From contig NC_135726.1 of the NCBI RefSeq assembly GCF_964656455.1, positions 3,668,001-3,732,000 on the forward strand: a stretch of 64,000 bases of DNA, in the 5' to 3' direction. The stretch comes from Halichoerus grypus (Eukaryota; Chordata; Mammalia; Carnivora; Phocidae). The notes under the pieces were generated by a model, which saw only the letters and a list, made by a program, of their open reading frames with translations, searched no databases and was not told the DNA's origin. Made by a program: the position numbers and the translations under genes. Of this stretch, positions 53,757 to 63,560 are shown in pieces; position 1 is the stretch's first letter; each line of letters starts with the position of its first letter.

Positions 53757-55095
53757 GGTGCAGAGTGGGGGATGGAGCGCACAGTGGGGAGATGGGGTGC
53801 ACAGTGGGGGATGGGGTGCAGTGGGGAGATGGGGCGCACAGTAGGGGATGGGGCGCACAGTGGGGAGATGGGGCACACAGTGGGGGATGGGGCGCACAGT
53901 GGGGAGATGGGGCGCACAGTAGGGGATGGGGCGCACAGTGGGGGATGGGGCGCACAGTGGGGGATGGGGCGCACAGTAGGGAGATGGGGCACAGTGGGGG
54001 ATGGGGCGCATAGTGGGGGGTGAAGCGCACAGTGGGGGATGGGGCGCACAGTGGGGAGATGTGGCGCACATTGGGGGATGGGGCGCAGAGTGGGGGGATG
54101 GGGTGCACAGTGGGGGATGGAACGCACAGTGGGGGATAGGGCGCACAGTGGGGGTGAAGCACACAGTGGGGAGATGAAGCGCACAGTGGGGGTGAAGTGC
54201 ACAGTGGGGGATGGAGCGCACACTGGGGGTGAAGCACACAGTGGGGAGATGGAATGCACAGTGGGGGACGGAGCTCACAGTGGGGGATGGGGCATACAGT
54301 GGGGGATGCGGTGCACAGTGGGGGGATCGAGCACAGTGGGGGGACGGAGCGCACAGTGGGGGATGGAGCGCACAGTGGGGGACGGGGCACACAGTGGGGG
54401 GATGGAGCACACAGTGGGGGTGAAGCACACAGTGGGGGATGGGGTGCACAGTGGGGGATAGAGCGCACAGTGGGGGTGAAGCGCACAGTGGGGGATGGAG
54501 CAAACAGTAGGGGGATGGAACACACAGTGGGGGACAAGGCGCACAGTGGGGGACGGGGTGCACAGTGGGGGACGGGGTGCACAGTGGGGAGATGGGGCGC
54601 ACAGTGGGGAGATGGGGCACACAGTGGGGGGATGGGGTGCACAGTGGGGGGATGGAGTGCACAGTGGGGGACGGAAAGCATAGTGGGGGACAGAATGCAC
54701 AGTGGGGGATGGGGCACACAGTGGGGGACGGAATGCACAGTAGGGGACAGGGCGCACAGTGGGGGACAGAATGCACAGTGGGGGACAGGGTGCACAGTGG
54801 GGGATGGGGCGCACAGTGGGGGATGGGGCGCACAGTGGGGGTGAAGCACACAGTAGGGGACGGGGCGCACAGTGGGGGATGGAACACAGTGGGGGGCGGG
54901 GTGCACAGTGGGGGATGGAGCACACAGTGGGGGGATAGAGTGTACACTGGAGTGTAGGACACAGTGGGGGTGGAGCACAAAGTGGGGGCACGGAGCACAC
55001 AGGGGAGGCAGAGCACACAGTAGGGGTGGAACACACAGTGGGGGCAGGGCACACAAGGTCGGGGTGCTGTGCACAGTAGGTCTGGGTGTCGCAAA
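53757..55095. repeat. G-rich minisatellite, about 70 units of 18-20 bp
   Basis: Tandem array of a unit close to 'gcgcacagtgggggatggg'. I count about 70 units over 1.34 kb by hand. Variants swap the last block: GGATGGGG, GAGATGGGG, GGTGAAG, GGACGG or GGACAGA. GAGAT types gather in the first 300 bases and GGAC types after about 54260. Units degrade after about 54940. The minus strand is nearly stop-free in all three frames, so it yields frames of 511 and 460 codons rich in Pro, Cys, His and Ser that are artefacts of the repeat. Confidence 0.97.
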
Positions 55096-56224
55096 TGACT
55101 GGCTGGAGGTGGAGACCCAGGGGCACAGCACCCACCTTGGCTTATTTTACTCTATTCTTCTCTGTCCCCCCTCTTCCCACCTTCTCACTGGCCACCCTGC
55201 AGAACCTCACTCTACAGAGCCCCCATCCCTCCACAGGAGCCAAGGCCTGGCCCGGACCCAGGACCCCACGGGGCCTCTGAGAACCTCTCCTCAGCCCGGC
55301 GGCCCCCAGGGCCTCCCAGAAGTGGCTCTGGCCCCCAAGAAAGATAAAGGGGGAGCAGCAGGCCCCACGGCCGTGTGGAAGGATTGCCATGGCAACCGCG
55401 GGGCCAGGCCAGCTGGCGGGAGTGGAGTCTGGCAGACAGTGGGGCTGGCTTCCCACCAGGGAGTGGGCCGGGGCGCAGGGGCCACACGGGGGGAGGAGTG
55501 GGGGGCTGAGCAGCACCCACACTGCCGGGCCGTGGTGACCCTGCAGATCAGCCACTGAGCAGGGCTGGGCACTGGGGAAGCCTGCCTCCCGCCTCTCACA
55601 CGGTGGGGGGGGGGTGCGCTTGCTGGAATTCTCTGATGCCTCTGAGCACTGGAGCCCAGCCAGGACGGGCAGTGAGGCTGCAGGGTCCCGGTGGCTGAGC
55701 GGGCCTGGCCGTGCGTCCTGTCTCTGCAGCACGTAGTAGGTACTTGGTGAAAATGTGTCAAATGGCAGAAAGAAGAAACGGGCAGCTTCCTTACCACCTG
55801 TGACTGAGGCTCGGGCAGGCCGCCAGGGGCAGGGCTGGGACAAGGATCCCCTGAGATCACACTTGGTCCTGTGGACACGGGAGGAAGCATGCTTTCTGGA
55901 CCTTTCTTGCTCTGACTTACACCCCTAGAAGAATCTGGAGCCCCATGCTGAAGACAGAATGCCAGGAAAATGTGTGTTAGGGAGCTCCGGGTCCTCCTCC
56001 CTCCCTCCCTCCATCCCACGGCAGGGAAGGTGTCCCTGGGCTCTTCCAGGCTCTGTGATGGACTTAGGGGGAAGGAGCCTAACTCAACCTGTGAGGCATT
56101 CGTGGTGGACGGGCAGGGGGAGGGGCCTCCTGACGCAGTGCCGTCTATTCCCAAAGGCCTCGGCTCCTGCTGGGCCTCCCCCAGGTGCTGCACAGCTACT
56201 CCCTGATTAGATGCTCAGCTCAGC
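55096..56224. other. Unique GC-rich stretch
   Basis: No supported gene. Overlapping minus-strand frames of 233 and 300 codons lack domains. A G9 run lies near 55605. Confidence 0.5.
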
Positions 56225-56345
56225 AAGGGTTATTCTACCCATTGTAGAGACGAAGAACCTGAGGCCCAGAAGCCAACCAAGTTGCCCAAGGCCACTGGGC
56301 AAAGCAAGGAACATTCCAGGCCCTGTGCTCCCCACCGCTAAGCCT
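56225..56345 (-). mobile_element. MIR fragment
   Basis: 'ctacccattgtagagacgaa', 'gaacctgaggcccagaagcc' and 'caagttgcccaaggccactg' follow reverse MIR order. Confidence 0.8.
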
Positions 56346-56786
56346 GGCCTCCCAGAATCTCTGAGCTGGGGCCCTGGGAGATGTGTAAACTGAGGCCTGT
56401 AGGAATGAGAATGAATGTCCCAGACGTTCAGAGAGACACGCGAGTTTAGTTTCTTTTGTCTTCTTAGTAAAGCAGTCCGCAAAACGTTTAACCAAATGAG
56501 ATTCCATTTCTCGTATCCGAAAGCTTCTAGAAATCACGTTACGAATATACAGGAGCTCCCCCTTCTCAGACCACGTGCTCCAGCGTGAGGTTTGGTGAAA
56601 CAGGCTGAGTTTGCAGAGGGTGGATCCGGCATGTTCTTGCCTGCCCCGCAGGCCAGGGCCAAATGTCGCCCACCCTTCATGGCTCCAGCCCCCCAGGTCC
56701 TCCCTCTCCCACCCAAAGGCCCCAAAGGCCTAATCGCACGAGGAGCACTCTCCAAGAGCACTTTCTATGATGAGGAGCCTTCCAGA
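56346..56786. other. Unique stretch
   Basis: An AT-richer patch at 56440-56550 ('gtccgcaaaacgtttaacca', 'cacgttacgaatatacagga') is unassigned. No gene. Confidence 0.45.
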
Positions 56787-56927
56787 TCTGAGCTGTCCAA
56801 CAGGGCAGCCACCATCCACATGTGCTCGAGGAGCACTTGGGGTGCAGTTGGTGTGACCGAGGACGCGGATTTCCAACTGCATTTCATTAGGGGCCACGTG
56901 TGGCTGGTGGCCTGACACTGCAGCTCT
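56787..56927. mobile_element. MER3-like hAT-Charlie element
   Basis: 'gagctgtccaacagggcagc', 'ccacatgtgctcgaggagca', and 'gccacgtgtggctggtggcc' near the far end form inverted termini of a short non-autonomous hAT element. The family label is from memory. Confidence 0.65.
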
Positions 56928-57169
56928 CGAGTGAGATCCTCACTGTTCAGTACCAGCCCGTCCCGAGGTCAGAGGGTAAGCGGGCCCCCAGGGATGACAG
57001 CACGGCCATGGCCGGGCCAGGTGGTCCGGGCTGGTAGGGGTCATCAGGCGGAGGGAGGAGGGGTGGCAGGGTCCAGGACCCGGGACAGAAGCCCTGCGAG
57101 AGCGAACATCAGGCTGGATGGGAGGAAGGTCTTGCAAAGACTCACAGAGCACGAACCCCAAGCAAGCGC
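56928..57169. other. Unique stretch
   Basis: Nothing recognised. Confidence 0.4.
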
Positions 57170-57325
57170 CTCTACAGCCCTGTGCCTCAGTTTCCCCACC
57201 TGTAAGACCACAACTGTAGTGGCACCAAACCTCAGGCTGCCATGAGCTGAAGCGAGCTCACCCACGCAGAGCACCTGGCACAGTGCTGGCTACAAGGAAC
57301 ACGCTGTAATGTTGGCTATGACCAA
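57170..57325 (+). mobile_element. MIR SINE
   Basis: 'ctgtgcctcagtttccccac', 'ctgtaagaccacaactgtag' and 'gagcacctggcacagtgctg' are forward MIR blocks through the 3' half. Confidence 0.9.
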
Positions 57326-57399
57326 AACTCGGTGCGCTGTCCCAGAGCCCATGGCTGAGGCCTCCTGGCACCCCCTCCCCCGCCGGGCCTCCACCAGAA

Positions 57400-57540
57400 T
57401 CGACTCCTTTCAGCCCCATAACGCTACCAGGGATAACTCGGACTCCCGTTCACCAAATGGGAAGACACAGAGTGGGAACACAGAGAGGGTGAGGACCCAC
57501 CAAAGGCCACACAGTTCCATATGCTGGAGCCAGGATTCAT
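57400..57540 (-). mobile_element. MIR fragment
   Basis: 'ttcaccaaatgggaagacac', 'ccaaaggccacacagttcca' and 'gctggagccaggattcattc' follow reverse MIR order. Confidence 0.7.
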
Positions 57541-57544
57541 TCCT

Positions 57545-57680
57545 TGCTGTCATCACCCCATTCTACAGACGGGGACACGGAGGCTGGGGTGGAATAGGAG
57601 GGGGTCCTCGGTGGTCCCGGGCCACACAGCCAGGGCGGGGCTGAGCTGGGCTGCCAGCTGAGCCCAGCCTCTGCCTGCTG
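57545..57680 (-). mobile_element. MIR fragment
   Basis: 'accccattctacagacgggg', 'acacggaggctggggtggaa' and 'gggccacacagccagggcgg' form a second reverse MIR right behind the first. Confidence 0.72.
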
Positions 57681-57719
57681 GACTCTCGGGCCTCCCAGGG
57701 AGGCGGCAGGCAGAGGGTT

Positions 57720-58080
57720 TGGGGGAGAAGCGTCTGGAAGGGCCGAGGAGGCAGGGTGGGAGGGGAGGCGCCGACAGCAGGCTGGGCTTCTGCCACCCGC
57801 TCTGGTCCCTGCCGCTCGCACCCGCCGCCTCGGGAGAGCTGGAAGCTGGCAGCACCGACCGTTGCCGCCGCCTCCCCTCTCCCTGCCCATCTGCTCCTGG
57901 GCCGGGATGGGGGGGGGGGGGACGTCAGGCCCTTGCCTAGCCTGCCTGCTGCTGTTCCCGCCCCGCCCCTTCTCCCCGCCCGGCCGTCCCCAGGGGGCAC
58001 GGTACAGTGGGCAGAGCGGGCCCGATGCCCCCTCCGCTCCGTGTCGCGTGCGTTAACGGACGCAGCCGCACGCCATGGGG
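57720..58080. promoter_or_regulatory. CpG-rich segment with Sp1/CRE-like words
   Basis: I count about 33 CpGs in 360 bases by hand at about 70% GC, an observed/expected near 0.7. Contains 'cccgccccgccccttctccc' (Sp1-like), 'gacgtcag' (CRE-like) next to a poly-G run at 57910-57921, and 'gtcgcgtgcgttaacggacg'. It could be a small CpG island or alternative promoter. No exon identified. Confidence 0.4.
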
Positions 58081-58697
58081 GTGGCTGGGGTCCCTGAGCC
58101 GGCTCCCGCCCATGGCCAGAGCCCCCTTCCCGTGTCCTCCCCTCCTCGGGCTTTCTGACCGCAGGCCCCCGGGGTTCCGTGCGCCTCCCTTAGCAAATGT
58201 TTCCTGCTGTTCCAGAACCTTGTCACCTGTCGTGTGGCCTGATTTAGACTCACAGCAAGCAAGGGGGGCAGGGACCTCGGAGAGGCCTTCTGGTTGGCGG
58301 CAGAGGTCCCTTAGACGCTGAGGGCCCAGGGCCAGCTGTCTCAGTTTGTGACACCCACTGCCCGACCTCCTGGGAGTTCAGGGGAGCCCTCCCCATGGTG
58401 CAGCCATGCTGACAGGCCACCTAAGAGACCGCAGAGTGCATCCTGGACACCTGCTGTGTGCAGGGCACCGTGGGAGAGGCGGGGGATCATCTCTAAGGGT
58501 CTGCTCGTGTCCCAGCCTGGGCAGCGAGAGGACAAGGCCTGTGCGGCACCTGGGCCGAGGGGGGCAAAGGGAGGGTCAAGACGGCAGGCAAGGCTCCATA
58601 GGGAAAAAGATGTGTCCTGAGGGCGGCAGAGGGCTCGACAGGCACCCAGGGCCAGCCCCCGCTCCCCCCACCTCTGACACTGCCCCGTGAGAGGGCT
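58081..58697. other. Unique GC-rich stretch
   Basis: No gene or repeat recognised. Confidence 0.45.
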
Positions 58698-58860
58698 CCG
58701 TGCCGGCTCTACCACTTCCTGGCTTTGTGACAACAGGCTAGTGACTTGGCCTTTCTGAGTGCCAAGTCCACCCAGACAAGAACAGTGCCCCCTTCTGGGG
58801 GGGATTGCAAGGGTCGCTGAGTAACGCCTGGCACGTGTAAGTGCTCAGTCTTGGCCAGGC
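58698..58860 (+). mobile_element. MIR SINE
   Basis: 'gtgccggctctaccacttcc', 'tggctttgtgacaacaggct', 'tgagtaacgcctggcacgtg' and 'taagtgctcag' follow forward MIR order. Confidence 0.75.
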
Positions 58861-58879
58861 AGCAGGACAATGACAACGT

Positions 58880-59045
58880 CCAGCTCCAGCCCTCTGGAAC
58901 CTCCTTCGCTGCCCCCCCAGCCCATGGTACCTGGCCCCGCCCCACCTCCTGGCCTTTGCATATGCCAGTCCCTCTACCGGGAACACCCCTGCCTACCCTC
59001 CTTGCCACGTGGCTAACTTACACTCTTCCCCCAGGTATCAACCCA
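58880..59045 (+). mobile_element. L2 LINE 3' fragment
   Basis: 'ctcctggcctttgcatatgc', 'cagtccctctaccgggaaca' and 'acactcttcccccaggtatc' are forward L2 blocks, in the same orientation as the MIR before it. Confidence 0.85.
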
Positions 59046-59599
59046 TGCATTTCTGGCTCTGCAAAGGGGGCTGGGTGGGTGTCTCAGGGGGAGTGTGCAG
59101 GGGAGCAGCCCGTGAGGGAGATCCCCCCCCCCCCCACCTCCAGGGCTGGTGAGGCTGTGGCTCTGCGGGATCTTGCAGGGGACAGCGACATCTAGTGGGC
59201 AGAGGACACATCGCCCTATCACCCCAGGAGGCCCCCCAACCCCAGAGCACCCCAAGTGCCCAGGCGAGCAGAGGCTCACCCTCCACGGGAGAACCAGGGC
59301 AGAGGGGCGCCAAGAAGGCCAGGCAGACGCAGCACGTCACGGGCACCGACAGGGCTTAGCTCCCTCCCTTCTAGAGCTCCTCCTGCCTCTTCCCGTGGGC
59401 AGCCGTGTTCCTGCGTGGCATATGCCCGCCATATGCTCTCCTTGTCACAGCATCCTCAGCGGGCCCGCAAGCAGCCTGCTGGCGGGCGTGGGGGTGCCTC
59501 CGAGCTGGAGCTCACCCCAACTGCTTCAGCGAGCAAGCCGCTGGGGGAGCCGCTCCGAGGCGTGCCAGCACCCCCGGGGGCGGGGGGAGGCAGGCCTAT
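59046..59599. other. Unique GC-rich stretch
   Basis: A poly-C run lies near 59127-59137. A fragment 'acagcgacatctagtgggca' near 59183 may be a MER20-like scrap. No gene. Confidence 0.45.
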
Positions 59600-59690
59600 G
59601 ATCTCACATCACAGAAGCCAAGAGGCTCCGAGAAGCTGAGCAACTTGCTGGAGGCCACACAGCCCGCAGGGCAGACAGGCGTCTGTAAGG
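59600..59690 (-). mobile_element. MIR fragment
   Basis: 'atctcacatcacagaagcca', 'gagaagctgagcaacttgct' and 'ggaggccacacagcccgcag' follow reverse MIR order. Confidence 0.75.
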
Positions 59691-60204
59691 GGGGCTGGGT
59701 GGGACTGTTGTGCGCGTCCCCTCTCCAGGAGACCCTCCACTTCCTCCTCGCCGGCGAGAGCTCCAGGGCCCCCTGGAGACCATGGCCTGCTGGTCTCCAC
59801 CTGCTCCGACAGCCCCAGCAGGGAAATCTTCCGGGCGACTCCTGGCCTGAAGTCTGCAAGTGACTTTGCTTCCCATACTGGGTTCCCCAGAGCTCTGGCG
59901 TTCTGTAGACAGGCCTGGAGTCTGTCTGGGAAACTGAGGGGGGCAGGGGCTTGTCCCCTTAAACCACAAAGTGTCTAGAGCTGATTTCCTTAGTAAGCAC
60001 ATGGGCACACAAGTCCTAAGTGATCGGGGGGGAAGGGAGGAAGATTCCCGAGCTTTGCACCACGCAGGAGGTAAGACTGAGGAATAGCAGGCTTAGCCCT
60101 GCAGGAGCCGGGCTGAGACAACTCCACGGACCGCTTTCATAGGCAACAGATACTCACCGAGGATCTACGAGGTACTGGGCGGGGGTCACTGAACCCCACG
60201 GCAC
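59691..60204. other. Unique stretch
   Basis: A short reverse MIR-like end lies near 60140-60180 ('ctcaccgaggatctacgagg'). Otherwise nothing. Confidence 0.45.
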
Positions 60205-60380
60205 AGGGCTTAAGTCAGGGACCCAGAATCAGAATCCCTGGGGGGCAATCCTGCCTCTTCCCCCTGTCGGCTTGTGCGGCTCAGGTGAGCGATCCCACCT
60301 GTCTGTGCCTCAGTTTCCCCATCTCTAAATGGAGCCGATGACAGCCCCTCTCCAGGAACGGCAGCGAGGGTTCAGTGAAT
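60205..60380 (+). mobile_element. MIR SINE
   Basis: 'ggacccagaatcagaatccc', 'ctgtctgtgcctcagtttcc' and 'ccatctctaaatggagccga' are forward MIR blocks. Confidence 0.88.
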
Positions 60381-60389
60381 TATTACACT

Positions 60390-60795
60390 GGGTTACTTTT
60401 CCAGGGTTTATAACAAACTACCACAGGCTGGGCAGCTTAAAGCAACAGAAGTGGATTCTCTCACAGCCTGGAGGCCAGAGGTCTGAAGTCAAGGTGGGGA
60501 CGGGGCTGTGCTCCCTCCGAAGGTTCTGGGGAGGGCCCTGCCTTGGCTCGTGGCCACGAATTCCTGTTTCTGCCTCCGTCTTCCCATGGCCTTCTCCCAT
60601 GTGCTGGTCTTCACATGCTGTTCTGTGTCCAAATTCCCCTCTTCTTATAAGGACACCAGTCACTGGATTTAGAGCCAGCCTAACCCAGTATGACCTCATT
60701 TTAACGAGTTATATCGGCAAAGACCCTCCCTTCCCAAGAAGGTGACATTCTCTCAGGTTCCGGGTGAACGTGCATTTGGGGAAACACTCTCCAGC
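60390..60795 (-). mobile_element. MLT1-type LTR (ERVL-MaLR), best preserved copy
   Basis: 'tttataacaaactaccacag', 'gctgggcagcttaaagcaac', 'tggattctctcacagcctgg', 'cttcttataaggacaccagt', 'cactggatttagagccagcc' and 'cattctctcaggttccgggt' give a nearly full reverse LTR. Confidence 0.92.
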
Positions 60796-60965
60796 CCCTC
60801 CAGACATCCTCAGAGCCTGGAGCATGGCCTGACACACGGAAGAGCTCCCGTGAACATGAGGGTACTGATCCTCACCGAAACCTGAGACAGGTGACCTAGG
60901 CCCACCCCTACAGATGCAGACACCAAGGTCCAGACGGTGAGCTGTCTGCCTGCAAATCAGCCTCG
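60796..60965 (-). mobile_element. MIR fragment (weak)
   Basis: 'cacccctacagatgcagaca' and 'ccaaggtccagacggtgagc' resemble a reverse MIR core at about 60900-60945. Confidence 0.45.
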
Positions 60966-62139
60966 CCACATGGGGCTCAATGTTGTCCTCTCCGATCCGG
61001 GGCATTTCCCGGGCTAATGCTCCCTTGGCCACTTGTTGGGGCAGCCCAGGCATCTTCCCCCATGGCCGTCACCCAATGCCCTGGAGGGAAGGCTTCCAGC
61101 CCACCTGGTTCCCGCACCAGCCTCCCCTGTCTTCTGGATCCTGCTCTGTAAAAGGACTCTAACCTCAGAGGGGGAGAGCAGGGGGGCGTGGCCTGGTGGG
61201 GGCGTGGCCTGGCAGGAGGGCGTGGCCCAGTGGGGCACAGGAGGCTACCGTCCTTGGGAGGCAGGCATTGCATTGTTATTTTCACTTGTCACTTGTTACA
61301 ACGAACACATGTCCTGGTGTAGGACAAATGTTGGACAAATGGTCACTGCTGGAGCAAGGGACAGGAAGCTCAACCTGACTGCTGTGTTCCCATCTATGGA
61401 ACAAGCATTGAGCCCCTCTGTCCAAGACAGGTGACAGTGTCCACATCACAGACAAGGTGAGGCCCCCAGCCAGGCCAGCTCTGCCCCATGCCTGGCCGGG
61501 CCTGCCAGGGAGGTGTAGGTGGGGGGCACGGCACCCACCAGGGAGGTGCACGGGGGAACAGAGACTAGAGACTATCTCTGAGATTGGCACACGGCAGGGC
61601 CTGGTTATCCAGAGGACCAGCAGAATGAGAGCAAGGCCCTAACGCAGACAGGAGGCAGGGATTTAGCTACCTCTGAGGGGCTGAGGAAAGAGCTGGGTGC
61701 CGGGCCGCTGGGCAGCCGCTGTATCACTCTGGCCTCTGGATGGAGAATTACCCAGGGAGGAGGAAAGGCCTTCCGGGTTTAGAAACAGTCCTGTATGCCC
61801 CCCAGGAAGCTGGGGCCCCGGCTACAGTTCAGATGGCCCAGCAAGGCCCAGTGGACATCTCGATGGGCAGGAAGGTCCCCAGGCCTCCTTCAGGGTTACC
61901 CCAGTTCTCTACTCTAGCCCTGTCTGGCTCCTGAGTCAGGCCAACCAGGGATTGATGATCCTGGGCCTTGACACGTGCTGAGCCCAGCGAAACTGGGAGA
62001 ACGGCAGTGTCTGCCTCCACCGAGCTGATGGCATGTGCCAGGTCCGGAGCCAGGCACCAGAGGGAAGCTGATCCCCTGTGCAGAGAGGCGCCAAGGCCGG
62101 CTGGTGGAGGGCCGGGTCGCCGGCGTAGTCACCCACCAG
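60966..62139. other. Unique GC-rich stretch
   Basis: No gene. Holds three spaced GGGCGTGGCC words at 61184-61227, listed separately. An AT-richer patch lies at 61270-61330. Confidence 0.45.
61184..61227. promoter_or_regulatory. Three spaced KLF/Sp-type words
   Basis: GGGCGTGGCC occurs exactly at 61184-61193, 61200-61209 and 61218-61227, spaced 16 and 18 bases. The word fits KLF/Sp binding preferences. It may simply be a decayed short tandem repeat. Confidence 0.35.
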
Positions 62140-62255
62140 TGTGTCCTGAGCACCGGCCGCTGTGCTCGGGACTGGGACGTGGTGGCAGACCAGCCCAAGT
62201 CCTTCCCTGTAGGGACAGGCCATGTGACCCTCAGGGCGCCCAGGAGAGAACCAGA
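62140..62255 (-). mobile_element. L2 fragment (weak)
   Basis: 'gtcctgagcaccggccgctg' then 'tgctcgggactgggacgtgg' and 'agcccaagtccttccctgta' loosely match reverse L2. Confidence 0.5.
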
Positions 62256-62337
62256 CAGAGCGCAGGGGCAGGGCCGGGAAGAGCTGGAAGGGATTCTGTC
62301 CCCAAAGAGCACCGAGGCCTGGAGTCACCGTGCCACC

Positions 62338-62842
62338 TGGCAATTCCACTCCCAGGAGTGCACCCGAGAGAGATGCGGACCCCTGTCCACGTAAAACCTG
62401 CACGCGCCTGGGTCCCAGCAGCTCTAATTCATAACGGCCCAAAGTGGAAGCAGCTCGAATGCCCACCGATGGTGAGCGGATAAACCACAGGCGGCTTATC
62501 CACCTGTGAGATACTATTCAGCCCTACAAGGAAGGAAGCAGTGACACCCCATGGCGTGGATGAGCCATGAAAATAGCCTCCCAGGTCAGAGAAGCCAGGA
62601 TGAAAGGACACATGTTATGCAACCCCGTTTATCCGTGACATCCAGAAGAGGCAAACCCACAGCAACAGAGAGCCGATTTGGGGCTGTTGCGGCCGTGGCC
62701 AGGGAGACGTGGGGAGTAACTGCTAAGGGTCAGGGACTTTTGGGGGTGACAGAATGTTCTAGAATGAGACACTGCACGTACATGTGCCTATTCTAACATC
62801 CACTGAACTCTACACTTTAAAGGGGCGACTGTTATTAAAAAT
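62338..62842 (+). mobile_element. L1 3' region fragment
   Basis: 'ggcaattccactcccaggag', 'agctctaattcataacggcc', 'tcgaatgcccaccgatggtg', 'gagatactattcagccctac', 'gggtgacagaatgttctaga' and 'ccactgaactctacacttta' follow L1M 3' order over about 500 bases. Diverged and inactive. Confidence 0.93.
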
Positions 62843-63489
62843 GCACTTACGATAGCACTTACAAAATGCATACTTTCCATACGTCGGAGTGACAATGAGC
62901 ACATACAGCTTTATGATCAGAGCAGTAAGACAGGCGCATGCTGGCACCCAGCCTCCAGGGCGAGGTGGTTTTGCTGGCGTGGCCGGGAAGGGTCCGGGAG
63001 CGGAGGTCCTACCCAGGCTCCCCAGGAGGCAGCATGGGCTGGCCACCCTGTCCCCGCCAGCCCAGCCGGCCGGAAGCCCTGGAGACAGCCAGCTAGTGCG
63101 GGGGGTGACCGCGAAGAGATATCCCCGAGGCTGCTTGTCTATAAACTGTCCACGGGCCCTTCGGGGGCTGGACCAAGAGGGGGCCACACGTCTGGAGGTG
63201 GGCGGGGGCTCCCCAGGGACTTCTGCCAAGCACTGTGTGGCTTCCTTGGGCAGGGACCTATAGTAAGGGGTCTGAGCTCCTTCTGAAAGAAAGGCTGCCT
63301 GCCTTCTCTCCCTGCAGTGGGCAGGGACGGGGGGCAGGGGAGGTCTCTCGAGGGGCACAGCCAAGAGCTCGGGCTGGCCTCAGGACGGTGACCGACATGA
63401 TAACACACATCAGAGAGCGTGAAGCATGTCCAGGTGGGCGCTGTCCCACAAATCCTACACACTCCCCAGCGGATGCCGCACCAGCCCGA
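62843..63489. other. Unique stretch
   Basis: Begins AT-rich just after the L1 end and becomes GC-rich. No gene or other repeat recognised. Confidence 0.45.
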
Positions 63490-63560
63490 GAGGAGGACTG
63501 GTACCACCCCCACTGCCCAAATGAAGAAACAGAGGCAGGGAGAGGTACCCAGGTACGTGG
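63490..63560 (-). mobile_element. MIR fragment
   Basis: 'cccactgcccaaatgaagaa' then 'acagaggcagggagaggtac' resembles the reverse MIR core. Confidence 0.6.

Noticed and set aside
54254..54844. 196-codon plus-strand Gly/Trp/His-rich frame
   Set aside because: It is a reading of the same minisatellite and not an independent repeat protein.
53712..55094. 460-codon minus-strand open frame
   Set aside because: It is a reading of the minisatellite. All minus frames are open there because the unit lacks stops.
55291..56193. 300-codon minus-strand open frame overlapping a 233-codon one
   Set aside because: Two long frames overlap on the same strand in different phases, as expected by chance in GC-rich DNA. 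No domain is visible.
59160..59200. MER20 element
   Set aside because: Only about twenty bases resemble it, too few to support a call.
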